From an uncultured Pseudomonas sp. (GTDB lineage: Bacteria; Pseudomonadota; Gammaproteobacteria; Pseudomonadales; Pseudomonadaceae): a stretch of 6,248 nt of DNA. The notes beneath the pieces were generated by a model that saw only the letters and a list, made by a program, of their open reading frames with translations, did not search any database and was not told the DNA's origin. Of the stretch, positions 1-6,248 are shown in pieces (position 1 is the first letter of the stretch; the number at the start of each line of letters is the position of its first letter). The stretch is taken from the NCBI GenBank assembly GCA_937863915.1, contig CALMID010000516.1, positions 1 through 6,248 on the forward strand, given 5' to 3'. The position numbers and the translations under genes were made by a program.

Positions 1-1492
1 CGTCCTTCCACGAACGGCACGCCTGGATCACTTCCTGCTCCAGCCGGGCAATATCCACCTGCACGCGGTTGCGCGGATCGACACGCAGGATGAACTGCAC
101 GCGTGCCAGCACCGATTCGGAGAAGTAGGTCCAGAACTCGCAGTCGCTGGCCTGCAGGCGCTCCATGAGGATCTGCTGGATCTTCACGCGGATCTCGGTG
201 GAGTACACATCGCGCGGCACATAGGCCAGGCAGTAGCAGAAGCGCCCGTAGGGGTCGCGGCGCAGGAAGATGCGCAGCTTGTTGCGCTCCTGGATCTGCA
301 CGATGCTGATCGCGGTATTGAACAGCTCGTCGATCGGGGTCTGGAACAGGTCATCGCGCGGCAGCACCTCCAGCACCTGGCCCAGCTCCTTGCCCAGATG
401 CCCCTGGGCATCGAAGCCCGAGCGGCGCGCCACCTCGGCGACCTTGTGGCGGATGTAGGGAATGTGATGCACGCTCTCGGCATACACCGAGGAGGTGTAC
501 AGGCCCATGAAGCGGTATTCGCGGACGACCTTGCCCTTGCCGTCCAGCTCGCGCAGCGAGACGTAGTCCGGGTAGGCCGGGCGGTGCACGCGACTGGGCT
601 CGGAAGCCTTGGCGAAGGACAGCAGGATCGGCTCGCGCAGGTAACTGGCCGCCTCACTGTCGATCTCCCGCTCGCTGGCCGGCAGCCCCTGGCGCAGCAT
701 CTTGCTCAGGCCCAGCAGCGAGCCTTCGTCATAGACGATGCGCGAGACACCGCCCTGCTCCTCCACGCTGAACTCCTCGAAGCCGAGGAAGGTGAAATGG
801 TTGTCGATCAGCCAGCTGAGGAACACCTTGACCTCTTCCAGCTCGGCCGTATCGCCCTTGCGCTTGCTCTTGCCCATCCCCGCCAGCAGTGCCTCGGCGC
901 GCGCCTTCATCGCCGGGAAATCGGCGACCGCCAGGCGCACTTCGGCCAGCACATCCTGCAGGGCCTTCTCCAGGGTCTTCAACGCGCCGACATTGGCGCA
1001 GCGGTTGATCTCCAGGTACATCAGCGCTTCGTGCTGCACATCCTTGCCGGTAGTGCCCTTGGGCAACAGTTCCAGCAGTTCGCCCTGCTTGTTGCGACGC
1101 ACGCTGAACACGCTGTTCTGCAGGGTATGGATGCTGTAGCCACGGCGATTGAGTTCCATGCGCACCGAGTCGACCAGGAACGGCTGGTCGGCGTGCAGCA
1201 CCTCCACGGCGGTATGGGTCGACTGCCAGCCATGCTTCTCGTAGTCGGGGTTGTACACCCGCGCCTGCGGTGCCTCGGACTTGAAGCGCTCCAGCAGCCG
1301 CCAGGCCGACAGGGTGCAGCCAACCAGATCGGACAGACGCCGCTGGCACAACTCATCCAGGGGCACGATGCCGAAGAACTGCTCGGCGAACAGGGCTACT
1401 TGTGGCAGGGCCTGTTCGCTGACGTGCTGGGCCAGCGCCGCTTGCAGTTGGTGCTGAAAGTCGGCTTTGCTGGCAGCAGTGAAAAACGCCAT
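1..1492 (-). CDS. gdhB: NAD-specific glutamate dehydrogenase, large 180-kDa type, N-terminal part (partial)
   Basis: This encodes the N-terminal 497 residues of the large NAD-dependent glutamate dehydrogenase, which oxidatively deaminates glutamate to 2-oxoglutarate and ammonia in the cytoplasm, chiefly during growth on arginine, glutamate and related amino acids. The family is usually about 1600 residues, so roughly two thirds, including the catalytic dehydrogenase domain, lies beyond the left edge. The reading frame is open without a stop from 1492 to 1. It begins MAFFTAASKADFQHQLQAAL, the start I remember for Pseudomonas GdhB. Family landmarks are HGWQSTHTAVEVLH (about residues 88-100), FLVDSVRMELNRRGYSIHTL (105-124), and RRDPYGRFCYCLAYVPRD with DPYGRF at 413-418. 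This half holds the regulatory ACT-like domains (family knowledge). The ATG at 1492-1490 is supported by CGGAG at 1504-1500, seven bases upstream. The gene is divergent from the moxR operon. Family assignment is very secure; the symbol follows Pseudomonas usage. Confidence 0.95.
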   Translation of the reverse strand, partial: MAFFTAASKADFQHQLQAALAQHVSEQALPQVALFAEQFFGIVPLDELCQRRLSDLVGCTLSAWRLLERFKSEAPQARVYNPDYEKHGWQSTHTAVEVLHADQPFLVDSVRMELNRRGYSIHTLQNSVFSVRRNKQGELLELLPKGTTGKDVQHEALMYLEINRCANVGALKTLEKALQDVLAEVRLAVADFPAMKARAEALLAGMGKSKRKGDTAELEEVKVFLSWLIDNHFTFLGFEEFSVEEQGGVSRIVYDEGSLLGLSKMLRQGLPASEREIDSEAASYLREPILLSFAKASEPSRVHRPAYPDYVSLRELDGKGKVVREYRFMGLYTSSVYAESVHHIPYIRHKVAEVARRSGFDAQGHLGKELGQVLEVLPRDDLFQTPIDELFNTAISIVQIQERNKLRIFLRRDPYGRFCYCLAYVPRDVYSTEIRVKIQQILMERLQASDCEFWTYFSESVLARVQFILRVDPRNRVQVDIARLEQEVIQACRSWKD

Positions 1493-1499
1493 GGTGATG

Positions 1500-1504
1500 C
1501 TCCG
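1500..1504 (-). promoter_or_regulatory. Ribosome binding site of gdhB
   Basis: The minus strand reads CGGAG here, seven bases before the ATG at 1492. It supports the chosen gdhB start, which also gives the N-terminus expected for the family. Confidence 0.75.
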
Positions 1505-1508
1505 CAGA

Positions 1509-1518
1509 TTTTGTTGTT
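1509..1518 (-). promoter_or_regulatory. A-rich AANAANAA-type motif in the gdhB leader, possible Hfq/Crc target
   Basis: The minus strand reads AACAACAAAA, ending five bases upstream of the gdhB Shine-Dalgarno sequence. In Pseudomonas, Hfq with Crc represses translation of many catabolic genes by binding AANAANAA motifs close to the ribosome binding site (established). gdhB is an amino-acid catabolism gene, so such control would make sense, but its operation here is inference. Short A-rich strings also occur by chance. Confidence 0.35.
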
Positions 1519-1520
1519 GG

Positions 1521-1570
1521 GAGGAAGCGTTGCTGTGGTGAAACCTTGCAGTGAGGAAGCGTTGCTGTGG
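1521..1570. repeat. Perfect 18-bp direct repeat, two copies 32 bp apart, in the gdhB-moxR intergenic region
   Basis: GAGGAAGCGTTGCTGTGG occurs at 1521-1538 and again at 1553-1570. Allowing a one-base insertion, similarity continues into a following GAAA. The centre-to-centre distance is 32 bp, close to three helical turns, so a protein could contact both copies on one face of the DNA. The repeat lies 28-78 bases upstream of the gdhB start and about 150-200 bases upstream of moxR, so it more likely concerns gdhB. On the minus strand a weak -10-like TATGCT sits just upstream of the proximal copy (1579-1574), which could place the repeats at the transcription start and in the leader. I do not recognise the motif. 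P. aeruginosa gdhB is reported to be arginine-inducible through ArgR, but I see no clear TGTCGC-type ArgR half-site in the repeat. A simple short duplication is the alternative. Confidence 0.8.
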
Positions 1571-1627
1571 GAAAGCATAGGCGAGCCACATAAATGCAGA
1601 ACCGTGATGCAACTTGCAGGCGGCGAG

Positions 1628-1656
1628 TTGGTCGAAGCGCAGCCGAATGATTTAAA
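1628..1656 (+). promoter_or_regulatory. Weak candidate sigma-70 promoter for the moxR operon
   Basis: TTGGTC (1628-1633) and TTTAAA (1651-1656) are separated by 17 bases. The -10-like box is preceded by TGA, giving an extended -10 arrangement. The -35 match is poor. A start near 1663 would leave a leader of about 55 bases before the moxR ATG. This is the best candidate I can see in the 226-bp divergent region, but it is only a pattern match. Confidence 0.25.
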
Positions 1657-1668
1657 GTGGCTGCCGCC

Positions 1669-1681
1669 CCGCCGCTGGCGG
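1669..1681 (+). other. Small GC-rich inverted repeat in the moxR leader
   Basis: CCGCC and GGCGG flank a three-base loop, giving a five-pair hairpin about 38 bases upstream of the moxR start codon. It is followed by only two T residues, so it does not look like a terminator. It may be a minor structure in the leader or chance in GC-rich DNA. Confidence 0.2.
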
Positions 1682-1718
1682 TTCTGACCCATTGGTCACA
1701 ATTGAAAAGAGCATAGCG

Positions 1719-2678
<960 letters not shown>

Positions 2679-2700
2679 CGGTCACGGACAGAACCCGCCC

Positions 2701-3636
2701 ATGCAGCTGCCCTCGCAACCCGGCATCCGCGTTTCCCTTGGCGAACTGATCGAGATGCGCCATCGGGTCGGCGAAGTGCAGCTGTTTTCCACTCCGGCAC
2801 GGCGCAGCCCACTGATCGGCCTGCACCACTCCAAACTGCGCGGGCGCGGTGTCGACTTCGATCAGGTGCGCGCCTATCAGGCCGGCGACGACGTGCGCAC
2901 CATCGACTGGCGGGTAACCGCGCGCACCCAGGAGCCGCACACCAAGCTGTTCCATGAGGAGCGCGAACGTCCGGTCTTCGTGGTGATCGAACAGAGCAGC
3001 CGGCTGTTCTTCGGATCCCAGCTGTGCCTGAAGTCGGTGCTCGCGGCCCAGGCCGCGGCGCTGTTCGGCTGGGCCGCGCTGAACCACAACGACCGCATCG
3101 GCGGCCTGGTGTTCAGTGACCAGGAGCACCACGAGATCAAGCCACGGCGCAGCAAGCAGAGCCTGCTGCAGTTGCTCAACGTGCTGGTGCGCAGCAATCA
3201 GCAGCTGGGCTGCAGCGACGGCCGCGCGCCGCGGGAAACCTTCAGCCTGGCCCTGCGCCGCGCCCGCGAAGTGCTGCGCCCCGGCAGCCTGGTGGTGATT
3301 CTCTGCGACGAGCGCGCCCTCAACGATACCGCCGAGCAGCAACTTTCCCTGCTCGCTCGGCATACCGACCTGATCCTGCTGCCGCTCAACGATCCGCTGG
3401 ACCATGCCCTGCCCAGCGCCGGCCTGCTGCGTTTTGTCGAAGGCGAGGCCGAGCTGGAACTGGACACCCAGGACGAGCACCTGCGCAACAGTTACCGCGA
3501 ACTGGCCGAAGCCCGCCGCTCGCGCTGGCAGCGCCTGGCGCAGAAACTCGGCGTGCCCCTGCTGCCACTGTCCACCCGCTTCGAACTGGTCGAGCAACTG
3601 CGCGATCAGTTGCATCCGCTGGGAGCCAGACGATGA
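2701..3636 (+). CDS. DUF58 domain protein, VWA-like partner of MoxR
   Basis: This 311-residue protein has the DUF58 signature GRGVDFDQVRAYQAGDDVRTIDWRVTAR at about residues 48-75, followed by HTKLFHEERERPVFVVIEQS (80-99). DUF58 proteins contain a VWA-like fold and are nearly always encoded next to moxR (family knowledge). At the position of the metal-site DxSxS, this one reads EQSSR (97-101), so the metal site looks degenerate. I see no signal peptide or clear membrane segment, so it is probably cytoplasmic. The start at 2701 has only a weak GGACA about ten bases upstream, and translation may partly depend on the gene before it. Its stop overlaps the next start in ATGA at 3633-3636. Biochemical function is unknown. 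Confidence 0.92.
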   Translation: MQLPSQPGIRVSLGELIEMRHRVGEVQLFSTPARRSPLIGLHHSKLRGRGVDFDQVRAYQAGDDVRTIDWRVTARTQEPHTKLFHEERERPVFVVIEQSSRLFFGSQLCLKSVLAAQAAALFGWAALNHNDRIGGLVFSDQEHHEIKPRRSKQSLLQLLNVLVRSNQQLGCSDGRAPRETFSLALRRAREVLRPGSLVVILCDERALNDTAEQQLSLLARHTDLILLPLNDPLDHALPSAGLLRFVEGEAELELDTQDEHLRNSYRELAEARRSRWQRLAQKLGVPLLPLSTRFELVEQLRDQLHPLGARR

Positions 3637-4124
3637 ACCCGCTGGATCAGCTCGAGCCTCTGATCGCCCCACCGGCCATCAGCGCCTGGCCGCCGGCACC
3701 GGGCTGGTGGCTGCTGCCCATTCTGCTGGCGGCCCTGTTCTGGGGCCTGTGGCGCCTGTGGCAGCGCCGACCCCGGCGCCAGTCATCAATCGAGCAAAAA
3801 CTGATCGATCCCCTGCGCCTGGCCGCCCTGCTGGAACTGGAACGCCTGCCCACGCCACAAGCCGGCGAGCCCGCCGGCCCCTGGCTGCAGCAGCTCAACC
3901 AGTTGCTCAAGCGCTTGTGCCAGAGCCGCCAGCCCCACGACCCCAGCCTGACCCTGAGCGGCCGGGCCTGGCTGGCCTACCTCGACTCGCGCTGCCCGGC
4001 CGCCGGCCTGACCCGCTGGATGGTGCTGGTCGAAGGGGCCTACCGCGCCGATGTCCGCCTCGATGAAAAGGCCGTCGCCGGTCTGCAGCAGGCGGTCGGC
4101 ACCTGGATTCGCAAGCATGTTTGA
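3633..4124 (+). CDS. DUF4381 single-pass membrane protein
   Basis: This 163-residue protein has a proline-rich start (LIAPPAISAWPPAPGWW), one strongly hydrophobic segment at about residues 24-43, and then a basic stretch (RRPRR, 45-49). By the positive-inside rule this places the C-terminal domain in the cytoplasm. This layout and the position between DUF58 and batA genes match DUF4381, a family found almost only in MoxR/VWA operons. The start overlaps the DUF58 stop (ATGA), and GGAG at 3622-3625 lies seven bases upstream, so it is likely both coupled and independently initiated. Its end overlaps the batA start by eight bases. No catalytic motif is visible. It may tether the MoxR-DUF58 machinery to the inner membrane, which is inference. 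Confidence 0.88.
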   Translation: MNPLDQLEPLIAPPAISAWPPAPGWWLLPILLAALFWGLWRLWQRRPRRQSSIEQKLIDPLRLAALLELERLPTPQAGEPAGPWLQQLNQLLKRLCQSRQPHDPSLTLSGRAWLAYLDSRCPAAGLTRWMVLVEGAYRADVRLDEKAVAGLQQAVGTWIRKHV

Positions 4125-5127
4125 ATTTGCCTGGCCGTGGATCTTCCTCCTCGCTCCCCTGCCCTGGGTGCTGCGCCGTCTGCTGCCGCCTGCCGACAGC
4201 GGCGAGTCGGCGCTGCGGGTGAGCTTTCTCGGCGAACTCGAAGGCCTCGCCGGTCGCCGTGCCAAGGCCCGCCTCCCCGCCTGGCAGGGGCAGGCGCCGT
4301 TCGCCCTGATCTGGCTGCTGCTGTTGCTGGCCGCCGCACGTCCGCAATGGATAGGTGAAGCCCAGCCATTGCCTACCAGTGGCCGCGACCTGTTGCTGGC
4401 CGTGGATGTCTCCGGCTCCATGGATTACCCCGACATGCACTGGCAGGGCGAGGACATCAGCCGTCTGGAGCTGGTCAAGGCCCTGTTCGCCGACTTTATC
4501 GAAGGCCGCCGCGGCGACCGGGTCGGCCTGATCCTGTTCGGCAGCCAGGCCTATCTGCAGTCACCCCTGACCTTCGACCGCCACACGGTGCGGACCTGGC
4601 TGGAGGAAGCGCAGATCGGCATCGCCGGCAAGAATACCGCCCTGGGCGATGCCATCGGTCTGGCCGTGAAGCGCCTGCGCCAGCGTCCGGCACAAAGCCG
4701 CGTGCTGGTGCTGATTACCGACGGCGCCAATACCGCCGGCGAGATTGCCCCGGCCACGGCGGCCAAGCTCGCCGCCGAAGCCCGGGTGCGCATCTACACC
4801 ATCGGCATCGGTGCCGAGCCGGCGCAATCTGGCGTGGCCGCCATGCTGGGCCTGAGCCCGGGCCTGGACCTCGACGAACCGGCCCTGCGCGAAATCGCCA
4901 GTCTCAGCGGCGGCCAGTACTTCCGGGCACGCAGCGCCGATGAGCTGCAGCAGATCGGCCAGACCCTCGACCAGCTCGAACCGGTCAGCCAGAAGGCCAC
5001 CTCGGCGCGCCCCACCTACGGCCTGCATGCCTGGCCACTGGGCCTGGCTCTGCTGGCCAGCATGCTCCTGGTGGCCCTGCAACTGTGGCCGGATGCCTGG
5101 CAGCGCCTGCGCCGGAGGTCGACATGA
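4117..5127 (+). CDS. batA: BatA-like VWA-domain inner-membrane protein
   Basis: This 336-residue protein has hydrophobic segments at about 5-22 and 61-75, a VWA domain at about 89-290, and a C-terminal membrane segment at about 305-325. The metal-ion-dependent adhesion site is complete: DVSGS (97-101), the threonine in GKNTALGDA (T174), and the aspartate in LITDG (D202). The overall plan and length fit the BatA family of aerotolerance-operon proteins. Their role is poorly defined; envelope stress tolerance and MoxR-assisted protein assembly have been proposed. I chose the ATG at 4117 (MFEFAWPWIFLLAPLPW), which gives the usual N-terminal anchor. An upstream in-frame ATG at 4051 would prepend 22 non-hydrophobic residues inside the preceding gene. 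No clear ribosome binding site is seen, so translation probably depends on coupling to the DUF4381 gene it overlaps by eight bases. The symbol is by family. Confidence 0.9.
   Translation: MFEFAWPWIFLLAPLPWVLRRLLPPADSGESALRVSFLGELEGLAGRRAKARLPAWQGQAPFALIWLLLLLAAARPQWIGEAQPLPTSGRDLLLAVDVSGSMDYPDMHWQGEDISRLELVKALFADFIEGRRGDRVGLILFGSQAYLQSPLTFDRHTVRTWLEEAQIGIAGKNTALGDAIGLAVKRLRQRPAQSRVLVLITDGANTAGEIAPATAAKLAAEARVRIYTIGIGAEPAQSGVAAMLGLSPGLDLDEPALREIASLSGGQYFRARSADELQQIGQTLDQLEPVSQKATSARPTYGLHAWPLGLALLASMLLVALQLWPDAWQRLRRRST
5114..5118 (+). promoter_or_regulatory. Ribosome binding site of batB
   Basis: GGAGG lies five bases before the ATG at 5124. It decides this start over the in-frame ATG at 5085, which would add 13 residues inside batA. 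Confidence 0.8.
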
Positions 5128-5702
5128 TCGAGCCGTGGATATCCGAGCTATGGCCACACTGGCTGAGACCGTTATGGCTGCTGGCCCTGCCGCTGCTCGG
5201 CTGGCTGTTGTGGCAACTGTGGCATCGAGAGAAGCGCAGCGGTCGCTGGCAACTGCTGCTGCCGGCGCTGATGCAGCAGGCCCTGCTCAGCAGTGGCCGT
5301 GGCCAGCGCTACCGCGGAGCATGGCTGCTGCTGGGAGTCGCCTGGCTGCTGGCCGTGCTGGTCCTGCTGGGCCCCAGCTGGCAGCGGGTCGAGCATAGCC
5401 GCATCAAGCGCGCCGATCCGCTGGTCGTGGTACTCGACCTGACGCCGGCGATGCTCGCCACCGACCTGCCGCCCAGCCGTCTGGAACAGAGCCGGCGCAA
5501 ACTGCAGGACCTGCTCAAGGCCCGCCAGGAAGCGCAGACCGCCCTGGTGGTGTATGCCGGCAGCGCCCACACCGTGGTGCCGCTGTCCGACGACCTGATG
5601 ACCAGCCGCAACCTGCTGCAGGCCCTGCAGCCCTCGATCATGCCGGAGAGTGGGCAACGTGCCGATCTGGGCGTTGCCCGAGCCGTTGAACTGCTGCAGT
5701 GA
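5124..5702 (+). CDS. batB: BatB-like VWA-domain membrane protein, 3'-truncated at the junction
   Basis: The 192 residues begin MIEPWISELWPHWLRPLW, with membrane segments at about 15-32 and 66-84. The first part of a VWA domain starts at about residue 98 (DPLVVVLDLTPAM). In Pseudomonas the BatB-like protein of this operon is much longer, with a full VWA domain and a C-terminal TPR region. Here the frame ends at TGA (5700-5702) straight after AVELLQ, mid-domain and at the point where the DNA changes character. The truncation is therefore better read as a sequence junction than as a natural short gene. Its start overlaps the batA stop (ATGA). The metal-site motif is DLTPA (105-109) rather than DxSxS, and no threonine is seen in the ADLGVARA stretch where the second motif is expected. 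Family is secure; the real C-terminus is absent. Confidence 0.85.
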   Translation: MIEPWISELWPHWLRPLWLLALPLLGWLLWQLWHREKRSGRWQLLLPALMQQALLSSGRGQRYRGAWLLLGVAWLLAVLVLLGPSWQRVEHSRIKRADPLVVVLDLTPAMLATDLPPSRLEQSRRKLQDLLKARQEAQTALVVYAGSAHTVVPLSDDLMTSRNLLQALQPSIMPESGQRADLGVARAVELLQ

Positions 5703-5735
5703 CCCGGGCCGGTCCTGCGCCGGGGTTAATATGGT
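5700..5735. other. Junction between Pseudomonas-like DNA and foreign lower-GC DNA (probable chimera breakpoint)
   Basis: To the left, the batB frame and GC-rich composition are Pseudomonas-like up to about 5725. To the right, composition drops and the minus strand carries an amrS fragment whose family resemblance is clear down to about 5807 and arguable to about 5730. Both genes are cut within their coding regions and meet tail to tail. No insertion-sequence end, att-like repeat, tRNA or integrase is present to explain a natural fusion. A chimeric clone, amplification chimera or misassembly is the simplest explanation. The exact breakpoint cannot be placed from sequence alone. Confidence 0.75.
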
Positions 5736-6248
5736 TGGACTGATCTCTTGCGAAAGGAAGGGAAAAAGGAGTAAAAGGGTAGCCGCAGTGAGCACGGGCA
5801 GCATTTTTCTCTTGCAATAAAGGAGGCGATGGTCTCAAAATCCTCTGTACGGTCATTGACACCCGGGACGATCAGGGTGGTGACCTCCACATGGACTCCG
5901 GCCCGGTGCAAGGTCTTCAGGGTATCCATGACGCCAGTTCCCGTTCCGCCGCAATATTTCCGATAGGTCTGATCGTCGCCGCACTTCAGATCCACGTTGG
6001 CTGCATCCATCCAGGGCATCAGCACTTCCAGGGTTTCCCGGCTCATATATCCGTTGGTCACCCAGATATTCCGGAGACCCTTTTCCCTGGCTATTTTCAT
6101 GGTGTCCAGGGCATACTCTGCGAATATGGTAGGCTCCGAATAGGTGTAGGAAATGGAAGGGCAAAGGTATTCAAAAGCGCTTTCCACATGTTCCTCCGGC
6201 AAAATGGTTTCTCCGGCGATGGGCTTATCCGGCTTGGGGCTCTGGGAA
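5726..6248 (-). CDS. amrS: AmmeMemoRadiSam-system radical SAM enzyme (AmrS, PflA-like), internal fragment
   Basis: The minus-strand frame is open from the right edge and ends at TAA (5728-5726), giving about 173 residues. It lacks the true start and the cluster-binding CxxxCxxC, which would lie beyond the right edge. The TTG at 6202 is internal to the domain, not a start. Characteristic motifs are SISYTYSEPTIF (6157-6122), IWVTNGYMS (6070-6044), DAANVDLK (6007-5984), YRKYCGG (about 5965-5945) and VEVTTLIVPGVND (5890-5852). These fit the AmrS branch of pyruvate-formate-lyase-activase-like radical SAM proteins, usually found with AMMECR1 and Memo proteins; their reaction is not settled. Resemblance is good to FIARE (about 5807). 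The tail SFFPSFRKRSVQP weakly recalls the family's RFFPxYK...PT stretch, and then the frame stops at the junction. The C-terminal part is missing. Lower GC and different codon use than its neighbours suggest an anaerobe, possibly a clostridial lineage. Confidence 0.82.
   Translation of the reverse strand, partial: SQSPKPDKPIAGETILPEEHVESAFEYLCPSISYTYSEPTIFAEYALDTMKIAREKGLRNIWVTNGYMSRETLEVLMPWMDAANVDLKCGDDQTYRKYCGGTGTGVMDTLKTLHRAGVHVEVTTLIVPGVNDRTEDFETIASFIAREKCCPCSLRLPFYSFFPSFRKRSVQPY

Noticed and set aside
398..1687. A 429-codon plus-strand open frame antisense to gdhB and running into the intergenic region
   Set aside because: It lies opposite the well-recognised gdhB frame, its protein resembles nothing I know, and long antisense frames are common in GC-rich genes. 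Its lower-quality continuation through the promoter region fits a chance frame.
1493..1718. ArgR binding sites or a sigma-54 promoter in the gdhB-moxR intergenic region
   Set aside because: I looked for TGTCGC-like half-sites and for GG-N10-GC sigma-54 spacing and found no convincing match.
5694..5708. CTGCAG and CCCGGG restriction-site palindromes at the junction, suggesting a cloning ligation scar
   Set aside because: CTGCAG occurs repeatedly in this window because Leu-Gln is often encoded CTG CAG, and CCCGGG is common in GC-rich DNA. They are not evidence of cloning by themselves.
5702..5726. An imperfect hairpin (ACCCGGGC, nine-base loop, GCCGGGGT) after the batB stop that could be a terminator
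   Set aside because: It has a mismatch in the stem and no T-run after it (TTAATATGG follows), it sits on the probable breakpoint, and batB should not end here.
5172..5804. A 210-codon minus-strand open frame starting MLPVLTAATLLLLFPFLSQE, which looks like a signal or membrane segment
   Set aside because: It starts in the foreign sequence, crosses the junction and then runs antisense to batB. The hydrophobic start overlaps the AmrS frame and arises from a pyrimidine-rich run, so it is probably coincidental.

Overview
The window joins two unlike pieces of DNA. Positions 1 to about 5700 are GC-rich, with strong G/C preference at third codon positions. They hold a gene set and order I recognise from Pseudomonas: the 5' part of the large NAD-dependent glutamate dehydrogenase gene gdhB on the minus strand, then a divergent plus-strand operon of MoxR AAA+ ATPase, DUF58 protein, DUF4381 protein, BatA-like von Willebrand factor A (VWA) protein and BatB-like VWA protein. 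From memory, the protein sequences resemble those of Pseudomonas aeruginosa and relatives closely. The likely source is a Pseudomonas or close relative.

From about 5730 to the right end the composition is visibly less GC-rich and codon use is different. This part holds an internal fragment, on the minus strand, of a radical SAM enzyme of the AmmeMemoRadiSam (AmrS, PflA-like) family. I know this family mainly from anaerobic bacteria and archaea, not from pseudomonads.

Layout: 1-1492, gdhB (minus, runs off the left edge); 1493-1718, divergent intergenic region with an 18-bp perfect direct repeat, an A-rich leader motif and weak promoter candidates; 1719-5127, four intact genes packed with short gaps or overlaps; 5124-5702, batB cut off at about 190 residues, inside its VWA domain; 5700-5735, junction; 5726-6248, amrS fragment lacking both ends.

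The MoxR/DUF58/DUF4381/BatA/BatB proteins form a widespread envelope-associated module. A MoxR ATPase is thought to act with VWA proteins in assembling, metallating or remodelling partner proteins. The overlapping starts and stops (ATGA at two junctions, 8 nt at a third) point to one translationally coupled transcript.

I found no convincing new system. The most important observation is that two truncated genes from apparently different organisms meet tail to tail within a few dozen bases. This is most simply a chimeric contig or clone, and nothing should be inferred from the gene adjacency across 5700-5735. The most interesting native signal is the tandem 18-bp repeat in the gdhB leader/promoter region.
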